Shown here in pieces: positions 22,885 through 36,611 of a stretch of 64,000 nt of DNA. Under the pieces are notes generated by a model, which was given only the letters and a program-made list of their open reading frames with translations, searched no databases and had not been told where the DNA came from. The position numbers and the translations under genes were made by a program. Numbering within the stretch: position 1 is the stretch's first letter; the number at the start of each line of letters is the position of its first letter. The stretch spans positions 186,001 through 250,000 of the forward strand of contig LSAX01000002.1 of the NCBI GenBank assembly GCA_001557505.1, read 5' to 3'. The DNA is from Reticulascus tulasneorum. Its lineage: Eukaryota > Ascomycota > Sordariomycetes > Glomerellales > Reticulascaceae.

Positions 22885-24410
22885 AATCAAGTGACTGGTC
22901 TAGAGTTTCTAGGAAGCAAATGGCGACATCACATCAGGCGGTCCTAGAAGCCATACGTAGCGGCCGGGGAGGACAGAAGACTGGGCTGTACCTTAAATCG
23001 AGATAGCATGCGGCACGGCACTCACCCTCTGTCTTCATGGGTGCGTGGCTCGCAAATTACAGTAGGCAACAAGGGGGGGAAGGTGGGGGGGGGCCGCTGG
23101 TAATCATGTTTCTTTCTGGTGTTAAGAACAAGGAGGAGGCTGTGGCATACCTACATGCCTTAGTAGTATATACCATTTACCCCCTGGGTAAAACGAGCAC
23201 AATGCAAGCCAGATGGTCATGTGATTTACGTCGTCCAAGTCGTCCTGCTGCCTCATTCCAACAGCTGTGGCCAGCTGGCAGCTGCTTTACACAATAGCAA
23301 GGACATTCCCCCCACCCGCTTAATAAAATAACTGCATACGTACTACCTTAAGTATTACCAAGGTGACCCCCCATCCTCCTGATATTTTGCGTTCTCCTAA
23401 TGATTTCTCTTGCAATAGTATAGCAGAATTAGGCCTTAATCTTAGAGAATCAGGATCCTCTCTTCATCGATGCTGAGGCGTGGAGGCTGAGCAGATACGA
23501 CCGACTGGTGAGGTCTTTTCGATCTCGTGTTGAAATGTCAGCGTTACGAAAAGTATGGAGGTGCACTGGGTAGAGTGGGCTTTGCTGAGGCGCTGCTTAG
23601 CGAGCAGAGTACGAACGGTTTTCAACCCGAAGAAGAAAGCACTACCCGCCTGAAGCATACCTAAGTTAATTGGTGCGTACGAAGTACTCGGGTGATGTGT
23701 GCATCTCAGTGTTGCCAGGCATTGCATTTTGTTGAACAGGTACGTGGGTGGGCCTGGTAGGATACTTGGATACTTAGGTAGTGAGATTTGTACTCTGGTG
23801 GATCCAACATCAGGATAAATCGCCATAGGTAAATATTAAGATAATATGCCCATAGGTTTTGCCCTCACGACAGCTGATACTGCAGAGGAACGCTAATCAG
23901 TCCGCAATCTACCAGTCGAGTCTGAGGCCGTCCCGACGCCGTGGGCTGTGTCGTGGAACAATTGTCACACCCCAGGTTTTTTGCCGTCAGCACAGACATC
24001 GATACCCAGCTACTACGCACCGTGCTCGCTCTGTACCTGGAGGCGCGATTTTGCGCCTGCAAGTACCTCGCCGCCGTTTGTCCACACAGTGCAGTGTCAG
24101 GAACCCCCATCCCCGGCCTGGAATCGTCCAGTGATTTCATCATCCCTTTTAAACATCACCCCGACTTCAACCAACTTACCTGCTCCGCCACCTACTTATT
24201 AAACAAACCCTCGTAACTGAGTACGAACCCCCCTAAGGCCGACAACACATTTAAACTCGATCTCCAGGATCACATCCCATTCCTCCCTACAGCAATCGAA
24301 ATCAATTCTCGAATTTCGATTCTGAATCGAGGACGCATCCAATCTGCGGGGTTCGTTCCACCGTCCACACCAACCCTCCTCCTACCCGGGCTCGCGGCAT
24401 CACCACCGAG
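22885..24410. other. Divergent intergenic region, MFS / SCH9-like kinase
   Basis: About 1.5 kb carrying two promoters and 5' leaders. A guanine-rich patch at 23073-23093 (runs of seven and nine G) is the only notable element; no gene is recognised. Confidence 0.5.
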
Positions 24411-26540
24411 ATGTCGTGGAAACTCACCAAAAGTCAGTCGGCGATACACCCTCCCCCCGGCGTCCGTAGTTAGAACCTATGATTAACTGATCTTGCTTTT
24501 CCAGAACTCAAGGAGACCCATTTGGGGCCCCTCGCGAGTACCTTTTCCCGCACGCCGTCTACCGCCACCATCGTCGAGACCGAAAAGGCGCAGGCCAACA
24601 TCGCCGGGTCCTCGACTCCTACAAATGACAGCACGATCGGTCCGTGTGCCCTCCAAATCCCATCCCCGGGAAGATGATTTTCTAACTTCAACAGCGGCAT
24701 CGGAGGCATTGTCCCAAGTCCCCGTCGTCAAGACCCTGAAACCCGGAATCCTCGTCGTGACCCTACACGAAGGTCAGGGGTTCTCTTTACCCGAGCAACA
24801 TCGAAACGCCTTCAACTCGCAACACGCCCAAAACTCGCTTTCCACGGGCAATGCTCTCGGTGCGGCAGGCTCGGTGCGGCCGACTTCCTCCTCCCAGCGC
24901 GTCCCTGGATCCTTCATCAACGGCGCCAGCCGGCCACAGACGTCTGGTGGAGGTTTCAGCGGCATCCCTACAAACCACGGGCGAATCTCGGGCAAGTACA
25001 TGCCGTATGCGCTGCTGGATTTTGACAAGGTCCAGGTCTTTGTCAATTCGGTCGAAGGAACGCCCGAGAATCCTCTCTGGGCCGGTGGAAATACACAATA
25101 CAAGTTCGACGTATCCCGCGTGACAGAACTGGGCATCCATCTATACATGCGCAATCCCCTGGCCCCTCCAGGCTCTGGACGAAGCCAGGACATTTTCTTG
25201 GGCGTCGTCCGAATCAATCCCCGCTTCGAGGAGCGGCACTCGTTTGTGGAGGATCCCAAGGCAAACAAGAAAGATCGAGAGAAGGCGGCGGCGGAGTTCG
25301 CTAACCGAGAACGTGCCTTGGGGCAGAGTGGCGTGGAATGGACAGAAGTGCAGTACGGTACCGGGAAGCTCAAGATCGGCGTGGAATATGTGGAGAACCG
25401 AGCTGGCAAGTTGAAGATCGAGGACTTTGAGCTGCTCAAGGTCGTTGGCAAGGGTAGCTTCGGAAAAGTCATGCAAGTACGCAAGAAGGACACCAACCGG
25501 ATCTACGCGCTCAAAACGATCCGGAAAGCCCACATCATCTCCCGCTCCGAAGTGGCCCACACGCTGGCCGAGAGATCTGTTCTCGCACAAATCAACAACC
25601 CCTTCATCGTGCCGCTCAAGTTCACCTTCCAATCGCCGGAGAAGCTCTACTTTGTTCTAGCTTTCGTCAACGGGGGCGAACTGTTCCACCACCTTCAAAA
25701 GGAGCAGCGTTTCGATGTCAACCGATCGAGATTCTACACGGCCGAACTTCTCTGCGCTCTCGAGTGTCTCCACGGCTTCAACGTCATCTATCGAGATCTC
25801 AAACCAGAGAACATATTGCTCGACTACCAGGGTCACATTGCGCTTTGCGATTTTGGTCTGTGCAAGTTGGATATGAAGGATGAAGATCGCACAAACACGT
25901 TCTGCGGTACCCCCGAATACTTGGCGCCGGAATTGTTGATGGGTCAGGGATACAACAAGACGGTAGATTGGTGGACTCTGGGCGTTCTTCTCTACGAGAT
26001 GCTCACGGGTCTCCCGCCGTTCTACGACGAAAACACGAACGAGATGTACCGCAAGATTCTCTCCGAGCCTCTACACTTCCCCGGCCACGATGTCGTCCCC
26101 CCGGCAGCGAAGGATCTCCTGACGAAGCTCTTGAACCGCAATCCCGAGGAGAGACTGGGTGCGAACGGTTCAGCCGAGATCAAGGCGCACCCGTTTTTCC
26201 ATGCAATCGATTGGCGAAAGCTGCTGCAACGCAAGTACGAGCCTGCTTTCAAGCCCAGTGTGGTAAGTTGCTCGCATCCCCCCTAATGCCCGGCTCAACG
26301 TAAGATTGGTTACTAACAGCGTCGACAATGCAGGCTGACGCGCTCGACACTGCAAATTTCGATTCCGAATTCACCTCCGAAGCGCCTCAGGATTCCTACG
26401 TCGAGGGCCCAATGCTCTCGCAGACAATGCAAAATCAGTTTGCTGGCTTCAGCTACAACCGACCGATTGCTGGACTCGGCGACGCAGGAGGCAGCGTTAA
26501 GGACCCTTCGTTTGTTGGAAGCATTCAGGACAATAGATAA
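24411..26540 (+). CDS. schA: AGC protein kinase, SCH9 homologue
   Basis: Serine/threonine kinase of 643 residues, the SCH9/S6K-type effector of TOR and nutrient signalling in fungi. Exons are 24411..24432, 24505..24639, 24695..26262 and 26334..26540. The first short exon and the second give MSWKLTKKLKETHLGPLAST, the usual N-terminus of this family, which fixes the start. A C2-like domain spans roughly 65-280 (KPGILVVTLHEGQGFSL). The kinase domain starts near residue 295 with FELLKVVGKGSFGKV and includes IYRDLKPEN, the CDFGLCKLD DFG motif and activation loop TFCGTPEYLAPE, where the first Thr is the likely PDK1 site. The C-terminal extension contains FAGFSY, the hydrophobic motif targeted by TORC1 in yeast Sch9. 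The gene symbol follows the Aspergillus name and is by homology only. Confidence 0.93.
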
Positions 26541-27786
26541 AAGGCCAAGCAAGGCCAGACTCGGACGGGCGGAATGGTGGTCGTCAGCACTTACATAGGC
26601 AGTTTGCACTCATGAATGGCGTTAGGGGTATCCGGGAAGCCGAGACGACTTGAATTTTGCTCCTGAAACCAGTATGTAGACAGGGCCAGGCTATCGTCAT
26701 TAGAAGAACTGTGTCTTCACATTTTTATAGTGTTGGGGTTCCCATCACATTCTTGCCATACCCGTTGTTGATACTCTGCGCCATGCTCGCCATCGCTTCC
26801 TTACTCATTATCAATTTGAAACGAAACGAAGACCTACCGATTCAATCGCCGGATGGGTGTGTTTCCAAGACGTTTGGCTTGAGTTTCTCCGAAACATTCA
26901 ACAAGCCCTGGCCGGCATCCCGAGAGTATCATCCAGGCAGAGCGCTCACCATCGTAGGGTGGTTCTCTGTCACCGGCTACCCACATTTCGCCCACGCTCT
27001 CGTATTCCACGGCTTGACTCAATGCTACGCAATTGTGGAATTGAAGAGATAGCCTAGGCTCTTACTCAGCATATTTCCCCATGCCGCTTTACCAACAGAA
27101 GTCTCGTTCGCGCCTGTATCGTGAGCATCGCACGGCCAACGGAAGCAGTCTTGGTGGCCAGCATCGTTGATCAGACATTGGGTAGAGCTGCTAACCACGT
27201 TGCAAACATGGTACGCTGGATCTACGGCGGTTGCCAATAGCACATTTGTCTGGAAATGGAATCAGCCAATGTACTAGATCTCAGGCCTCATGCACGCATT
27301 TAGTGTCGTGTTCTGGAGCGGTCCCTCAGTCAGCGGCTTCGAAAGCTGGCGGGGTAAACGCGGGACTAAACGTCATCATTGGCCCTCGTTCAGCCTCGAA
27401 ATGCTCAATATAATTGAATCTCGGAAACCAGCTCCTGTATCTTGCCGGCGCTCCGGAACCTGATAAAATAAAACCCAAAGCTTTAAGTTGGAACGATCCC
27501 CGTCGTCCTTTCACAAATACAGCGACAAAGCTGCCGCAATTTTCCGCCATCCCTAGGTGAGTGAAACGTCTTGGGGGAGCTCTCTTTATGCCCCGCCTCA
27601 CAGCTCTTCTACCCCTCCATCTTCGATGCCATGAGGCTACGAAACCAAGCACCGAATGCCACACAAAGCCGATTGACCATCCTGCAATTATCCCTTGTCA
27701 GCTCTGCAACTAATCTCTCCATTGCCAGATCATTGAATCTCTCCAGTTGTCTCTAAGATATTGTGTTGATCCCCCGAAGCGCCAAA
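26541..27786. other. Intergenic: kinase 3' region and PGI promoter
   Basis: About 1.2 kb. A 131-codon frame at 26657-27052 directly after the kinase stop has no family motif and is more likely 3' UTR. The region before 27787 is pyrimidine-rich, as in leaders of strongly expressed fungal genes. Confidence 0.45.
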
Positions 27787-29687
<1,901 letters not shown>

Positions 29688-32600
29688 GCGGAGCTGAGCT
29701 GTATTCCAGTCAGGCGGGAAGCAGAAGGCAGCGATATGAAAAGTAGTGGCAGTGCAAGCAAAGTCTTATAATCGAATGTCACAGTTACAACTCTGGACAA
29801 GTCAGATCATTCTTCCGGTCTTTTGTAGTTCTCTTGCATCCCGTGCGTTGTGTTAGCTTAGCGCCACCATCCTTCGAGTCAAGTATCATGTTGGCGATGC
29901 ATGCTCCATGAAGCTCGCAAGCCGCTCTTTATCAGCATCACGTAACCAGCGATCTATCGCCAGTATTATGCAGATTGTCGTGGTACACGGTCAGTGAACT
30001 GGTTAGCTCTGCGGCTTGTCCATTCGCTTCTAGCTGCGGCCACGCTATCGTCTTGTCCCCCATCTGAACATGTCATTTTGCCGGGCAAGAACATGGGGAG
30101 GACTTGGCGGATGATATCAATATGCTACACGAGGATAAGGTAAGAGGAGTTCAAAGGATAATGCTCAGGTGGAGAAGCGCCAAGCGCTCGAACATTCGCA
30201 GGCGGTGCGCCGACGGTGAGTAGGATATAATGTAGACCAGAGCTCGGATACAAATTATCGCATCTGCTCGTTCCAGTATCAACACAACTCATTTGAATTG
30301 GTATGAGAAGACATAATGGAAGGCCGGCACTCATGTCTCGGCCGGAGAGAATCAGCCCCGCCGTAAGCGGGCTTTCGAAGACGACCAGAGGCTTCCTCGC
30401 GGATGCGCATATCCGTTGCTGGCTGGCAGTCAACGTCGTGCTGCCGTGCAGACCACCAAATGCCCTTGGCAGTCCTGCAGCAAGTAGAAGCTGGCGGCTT
30501 ACACTACATTGGTCTCGCTATCGGAGTCAAATTTTGCATCCGACTCGCCGAGATCGACAGCTGTAGTACCAGGTCGTTAATGGCTTCGAAGTTGATTTCA
30601 TGAGCAAACGCTACCGTCAAGACCGATTATCTGTGGACCCATCCGCTCTGGATAAATGTGTTCCGACGGAATTCCTTCCCGCACAAGGTTGGAGGCAGCG
30701 AGATGGTCCGTTCAATGCTGATCTTTTCTTTAGAACCCCTTGCGAACGAGGGACCAGCAGAAGAAGGAACGGGCCGAGTCCGCATTGATTTAGACAAGAC
30801 GTAAAGCCCAAGAGGGATATCGACCGAGAAGCACTGCAGACAGCCGGTGACTTGCCCACATGGGGTACAGGCATTGTAGGCAAGCTCCAACGACTTCGTT
30901 GCCAACGAATCCCTTTGATGCCTCTTGATCTACACTGCCGAGTCCGAATATGGGGGCCCAATGACTCCAGGCATAGAGCATGAACCCCAGGAAGCTGCGT
31001 CGTTAACTCCATCCTACATGGCCACTTGACCTTTGGGGTGCCTGCCCAAACTCCACCATCACCAAGCCTGATTATCAAGATTCGAGCCCGAGTGGTCCAC
31101 GTGAGGGAAACCTAATAATGCCATGGCCGTATTCCCCTTCTTGGTGCGGGAAGGGCGCTACGGGGCTCCCACCGCTCATTCAATGCGAGAGAAAGCACGT
31201 GCATGGCATGGAGCAGCTTCCTTAGACAAACTCGTTTGGAGTTGTCGATCGTAGACAGTCCTGGACTTCACTACAGGATGGTTGCCTTGGCCTGACGGGT
31301 CTCTGCAGTCACAAGAACACAGCGGGACAGCACAGAGTATTAAGAGCAGATAATAAAGATGCTGACATATGCGAGTAAATGCGGGATGTCGTCGGATTTC
31401 CTGACTCGGGCACTGCCTCGGCGGCGGAACACATCCATGATGCATGTATGCTTCAGGAGGTTGCCGGAGCGATAAGGGCAGGTACAGTACACACTTTTTA
31501 CAGTAGCCATAGCGAGAACACTACGAAAGAACGAGACGAGATCGCAGTACTGATGACGGGATCATCACGTTAGGAGAGGGTTGTTAAAAGGGGCCTGGTC
31601 CAAATCCAGACAAGTGGTAGGCGGGCGTACCTCGTACGCAGCGGATAGCTGTAGATGTTGGCGGGCGAATAGGTATCCATGACTTGCTGGGACCCCTAAA
31701 AGGCCCGCGTGCAGAACAGCGGCAAGTGTATCACAGCTCTTCTGCCTCCGTGCTACCATGTGAAAGGGGACGTGGGCGGGCCAGTAAGATGGAGGGGCGA
31801 CCCCTCCGTTGAGGGCGTTTCGGCGGATGTGATGCATGGCGACGGGGGTGGTATGACGAGTGCCAAGAAGGCCGGCGGAACAGGACGGACGACGGTGGAT
31901 CCTGAGGCAGAGCCAAGATTTCACGGGCTGGAACAACGATTGGTTCAAACCGGGGAGGCTACTTCGTGTTGGAGGGGGTGGCTGCTTGGGTTTGCACCGT
32001 CGATCGTCCTGTCGTGCGCTATCATGTACGGAGCCCATGTTCGGGTGCTATGATTCGTGCCGAGCCACTTATCTCTTAGGGAGGTACCTCGACACCCGGA
32101 CAAGGAGGATGCGCGAAAAGAATCAGGGTCTTGCGGAAAGGATTGGTGGGTGGTGGTATGAAAAAGGGCGAGCGGCACTTGGTTTTGGAGGGGTCCGACG
32201 TCACGCCGCGCTATCTGTATTCGGTGTTGGTTGAACGTTGGGGCTCTACAGGTACATGATCAGCGCCAGCTTTTGCCCGGTGCAGCGAAGGATGTGGCGA
32301 TCACCACTATGTCACATCTATAAAAGGGGTCCTGTAATGACGACAATGTGGGGGGCGGGTCTCACAACGACGGCGGCGTGGACGGGACGAGAAGGAAGGA
32401 AGGAAGAAGCAGAAGGAGAAGAAGGTAAAATGAATCGATGATGAGATGGTATTCCGAATCAGACACGACCACACACACGCACATTCATGTCACAGACGGC
32501 CGGTCTTCGTCACAGGTCCCAGCCAGGTCATCATGTTTTGCAACCCATGTCCTATTGATGAAAAGCGTACCTCTAGGGGGGGCCAGAGCCTTTGGCATGT

Positions 32601-32756
32601 TGCTGAATAAGACGTTAGTACGTCGCGTTAGTAGTCTCACCAGTGCGTGTTTGATGACTGTGCCAGGCATCTACGCAGTAGAAAATGGGTGCCGCAGTAC
32701 GTACATTCGTACTCGATGTTTGGAGATGAGTTACTGGAGACATGTGTGTTCAACCG

Positions 32757-32781
32757 CCCCCCCCCCCCCCCCCCCCCCCCC
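32757..32781. repeat. Homopolymeric C tract of 25 nt
   Basis: Uninterrupted cytosines flanked by CAACCG and GGGCTCGG. On the opposite strand it would translate as glycine repeats, and on this strand as prolines; both are artefacts of the tract. Its exact length may be affected by sequencing. Confidence 0.9.
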
Positions 32782-34569
32782 GGGCTCGGCCGAGACTGGC
32801 GAGGAGTCCCACGCCAAGCGCGCAGGGGAGTTTACGCTGTGAAACTCGAGCCTCAAGGTTCACGCCAAACCCGCCAGATGGAATCTCGGAACCATAAAGT
32901 GTACAAAACACAGTAGTCCCAAGCAAAGCCCCTTTCCGGCTCAATCTACATAAACCAGTACGTACATTGAAGGTATGTACACAGGTAATGACGGCAAGCC
33001 GTGTGTGCAGGAAGAGTCGGAAGAAATAGCGCAAACTTCGTCACGATCGGCGGGCGTCGAACGGGGAGATTCGGGCCAATCTAGCGGGATCAGAAACAGG
33101 TGGCCTTTTTATTTTTATTTTGTTTATCATGGATTTTTTTTCCCACGTACACTACTAGGTATTTTCAGGGTACCCTGCCTACCTAATCAGTTGGTATAGT
33201 ACCGTACGTCTGCTATATGTAGGTTTCGGGGGAATGGGGCCCCTATGGCGTTAGTGTGCATCTATTCTCCACAGGGTCCTCTGCCTATCAAGCTCCAGGG
33301 TTCGACAGACCCTTTAGTGGAAACGGGACGCTACACCCTGAAATCTGAAATGCAGCAGGGAATGTATGGGAGGCCCAACGGATATGGTCGTGCAAATGTA
33401 GATTGTGGCATTCGGAGGCTACGGGGAAATCTCACTGCACCCTTCCTGCATGGAAGCGGCGGACAGGCGATGCCACAGCACGCAGCGAAGGCCCTCTCGC
33501 GGTGGTCTTCCGTCTGTCCTTGATTGTGTGCCGTTTAGCCCCAAAACTGTGCCAACGTACGAGAGAGATAGACATGTACAGAGGAGGAAGAGAGCGAGTC
33601 CGAAAAGTGGCGCCATGTTGGGGCGCGACCGTCATGATGCATGCTTGCTTGCTCTGTTTCGCTTCACGGTTCTGCAGTTCAGGATGCCCCCCATCCATCC
33701 TTGGGGCGGGCATCTGTCCCCGTTTCCACGGGGCACCTAGCATCGAGCCTCAGCTGGCACCGTCGCGAGTGAATAATTGTCCGGCATGTGCAGACGTGGC
33801 GAGGCCTGCCTGACTCTTTCTTTTCTTCCGTCCAACGAAAAGGCTTCTCACTCCCAACACGTCTAGACTCCCTAGGCCCGATACAAGCGATGTCTTGACT
33901 CGCCTCTGCTCTCTCGCCCTGCTCCGTTTCTTCCTCCGCCATATTTGCCTCGCGTCGCCTGCCATTCCGGGCAAGCGATACCGTACTGACAATTCCGTTC
34001 TGCTGCAATCTGGGCCAACGGGATATTGGATTATGGGGTGTCCGGTAACCCAGTGGTTGGCCTCCTCGGAAGTTGGGTATGTGGTAGGTCGTATCTGGCT
34101 TGCCAAACTGCATATGCAGTTTATTCCCATGCCATGGTCGACATCATAATCATCCCCCCCAACAACCACACCCACCCCCCAGTCTCACCCTGAGTAAGGA
34201 ATACGTACCGTTCAAGGTTGTTTGTCGATCCATCGACGTCGTGCTGCGTCTATAGCCAAGATCCCAACCAACCCCTCGGTGGAGCAGCGGGCTGTACAAA
34301 TCCTCCCCTCTCGTTGGCCCCAGGGGCGAACGAGACGCACCAGGTCCATTTCAACCTACTGTGGTGGAGATAGTGCACCTACGTAAAGTGCTCCTCCAAC
34401 GGTGCTAGCTTGTTTCCATTGTCCCAGATGATGGAATGGGGTTCCTGTCTTTCTCGTCCTCCTGGGGGGACCAAGAACTGCCGCCCCACAACAGACCTGA
34501 CAAGGTATTCCCGATGTGGTTCACACTATCGTGCCCGTCCGGATTGTAAATCGAGTTCGTCACCTAGGC

Positions 34570-34577
34570 TATATAAA
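34570..34577 (+). promoter_or_regulatory. TATA box of mannitol-1-phosphate dehydrogenase
   Basis: TATATAAA lies 193 bp upstream of the ATG at 34763 and is followed by a pyrimidine-rich leader, a common arrangement for strongly expressed fungal genes. Confidence 0.55.
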
Positions 34578-34762
34578 CAGTGCTCTCGTCCCCCGTCTCC
34601 ATCCCACATGTCAATCATCAGTTTTGTCTCCTATCATCTAGTCTTATCTCGACTAATCCAGCTCCGATCACCAAAGATTTACATTTGGATTCTCCGCTTG
34701 AGCCTCAAACCCATCCATCCATCTCATATAACTCCCAAACCCAATCTCAACCGACCACCATC

Positions 34763-36004
34763 ATGGCTGCTACTAAGAAAGCTGTTCACTTCGGCGCCGG
34801 CAATATCGGTATGCTCATATTCAAATTCCGCATGCCAAATAATCCCGCTAATACAAATTGATTAGGCCGTGGCTTTGTCGCTTGCTTCCTGCACAACTCC
34901 GGCTATGAGGTTGTCTTTGCAGATGTCTCCGACTCTCTGATTGATCAGCTCAACGCCTCGCCCACATACCGGGTAATAGAGGTCGGCGCCGAGGGTACCA
35001 GTGAAATCACAATCACAAATTATCGCGCCATCAACTCCAAGACCCACGAGGCGGAGCTGATCGAGGAGATTTCCACCGCGGACGTGGTTACCTGCTCCGT
35101 CGGTCCGAATATCCTCAAGTTTATCGCCCCGGTCATTGCCAAGGGCATAGATCGACGGCCCAATGATGCTGCTCCCATCGCCGTCATTGCCTGCGAGAAC
35201 GCCATCGGTGCCACGGACACCCTCGCCGAGCACATCAAGCACCCCAAAAACACCGCCGAGCATCGTCTCGATGATCACCACGAGCGTGCTCGGTATGCCA
35301 ACTCCGCCATCGACCGCATTGTACCCGCCCAAGAAGCGGATGCCGGTCTCGATGTGAAGCTCGAGAAGTTCTACGAATGGGTCGTAGAGCGGGCTCCATT
35401 CGAAGATCACTCCTGCCCGTCCATTGAAGGCATCAACTGGGTTGACAACCTGGCACCCTACATCGAGCGTAAGCTGTACACTGTCAACACCGGTCACGCC
35501 ACGGCTGCGTATCACGGCTACAACAGAAGCAAGCGCACCGTATACGACGCGCTGCAGGACAAGTCCATCATGGCCGAGGTCCGAAAAGCACTCGAGGAAA
35601 CGTCCAAGCTCATCGTTGCCAAGCACGGCATTGACGAGAACGCTCAGCGAGAGTATGCTGCCAAGATCATTCGACGTATCGGCAACCCCCATCTTGAAGA
35701 TGTTGTCGAGCGTGTTGGTCGTGCGCCGCTGCGAAAGCTGAGCCGAAAAGAACGATTCGTCGGCCCAGCTACCGAATTGGCCGAGAAGGGTCATGACTGC
35801 ACGGCTCTGCTTCACGCCGCCGAAATGGCGTTCCGTTTCCAGGATGTGGAGGGAGACGAGGAGAGCGTGGAGCTCGCCAAGATCATGGCTGACAACGGCC
35901 CCGAAGATGTTGTCACCAAACTATGTGGTGTGCAATCGTCAGAAAAGATTCACCCCATGCTTGTCGAGATTGTACGAAGAGTGCAAGCCGACAGCGAGGA
36001 ATGA
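34763..36004 (+). CDS. mpdA: Mannitol-1-phosphate 5-dehydrogenase
   Basis: NAD-dependent enzyme (EC 1.1.1.17) that reduces fructose-6-phosphate to mannitol-1-phosphate, the entry step of fungal mannitol synthesis; cytosolic. Exons 34763..34808 and 34866..36004 give 394 residues; the 57-nt intron splits the Rossmann motif [17 protein letters not shown] at the G of NIG. Further family segments are [29 protein letters not shown] (substrate-binding region) and the helical C-terminal domain beginning [21 protein letters not shown], including the conserved Lys/Asn/His part. Length and ends match fungal orthologues. Mannitol is a carbon store and stress protectant in conidia. The gene is downstream of, and metabolically adjacent to, the glucose-6-phosphate isomerase in this window. 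The symbol follows the Aspergillus name by homology. Confidence 0.95.
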
Positions 36005-36611
36005 CTGGATTCGCAATTATGATATCTTAAGACATGACTAGCCCTGTTTTTTTCCTTTTTTTTTTCCTTTTTGGGAACTGGATTCACCATTGGGATAAAT
36101 GGGAACGGTGTTGGTATTTGACAAGGAATTCATCGGAGGCGCCCTGGGCATTTTGAATTTTTCCTCGAGAGGACTGTACATTGGACACTTGGATGGATCC
36201 ATAGAAGCTCCTGTATAGATAAGAGTCACATGAAAGAGATATTTATCCCTCTTATAACATACCTGCTCCAATCTTTCCGGTGACCATAACCTTGCCATTG
36301 AAGCCGGCCTCTGACAACCTCTGCATTCGATAATGGCAGTCTAAGATTGGGTTCTCTGCCTCAGGATTTCGGATGGGATGAAGAACTCGCCATACGCCAT
36401 GCTGCAGCAGAATAGTTCGGACTGAACCGCATTGAGGCTTAGCCATCAATTCACTACTCTTCAATGGATTTAACATGATATTTCAACATGGAATTTAAGG
36501 GATAGTGGGCCGAGTTCCATCGCGGAATATACGTCCCATTGCTGGATGACCGTCAACGCCTCCAAAGGCAGATCTATACCTTGGCTTTTGTAATTCCATT
36601 CCAACGCTATT
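36005..36611. other. Convergent intergenic region
   Basis: 600 bp between the stops of mannitol-1-phosphate dehydrogenase and coatomer beta-prime. It contains a T-rich tract at 36047-36071 and presumably both 3' UTRs. No gene recognised. Confidence 0.5.

Larger units (their letters stand above)
29688..34762. other. 5 kb gene-poor interval
   Basis: Long stretch between glucose-6-phosphate isomerase and mannitol-1-phosphate dehydrogenase. Frames of up to about 150 codons exist on both strands, overlapping one another, but none has a recognisable domain, signal peptide or consistent intron pattern. The right third (32-34.7 kb) is rich in short pyrimidine or purine runs. A 25-nt cytosine run lies at 32757-32781, and an orphan TATAAAAG at 32319-32326 could belong to a non-coding transcript. 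No transposon ends or tandem repeats are apparent. Confidence 0.5.

Noticed and set aside
26657..27052. 131-codon frame after the kinase stop
   Set aside because: No domain or codon pattern like its neighbours; it starts within the expected 3' UTR of the kinase.
30617..31078. 153-codon minus-strand frame in the gene desert
   Set aside because: Overlaps other frames of similar length; no recognisable motif and no splice continuation.
31565..32038. 157-codon minus-strand frame
   Set aside because: Same reasons; composition looks random and the opposite strand is equally open.
32647..32916. Proline-repeat frame
   Set aside because: The repeat arises from the C tract itself and the flanks show no protein-like pattern.
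34862..35815. 317-codon frame antisense to mannitol-1-phosphate dehydrogenase
   Set aside because: Shadow of a GC-rich coding exon; the plus-strand product is an unmistakable enzyme.
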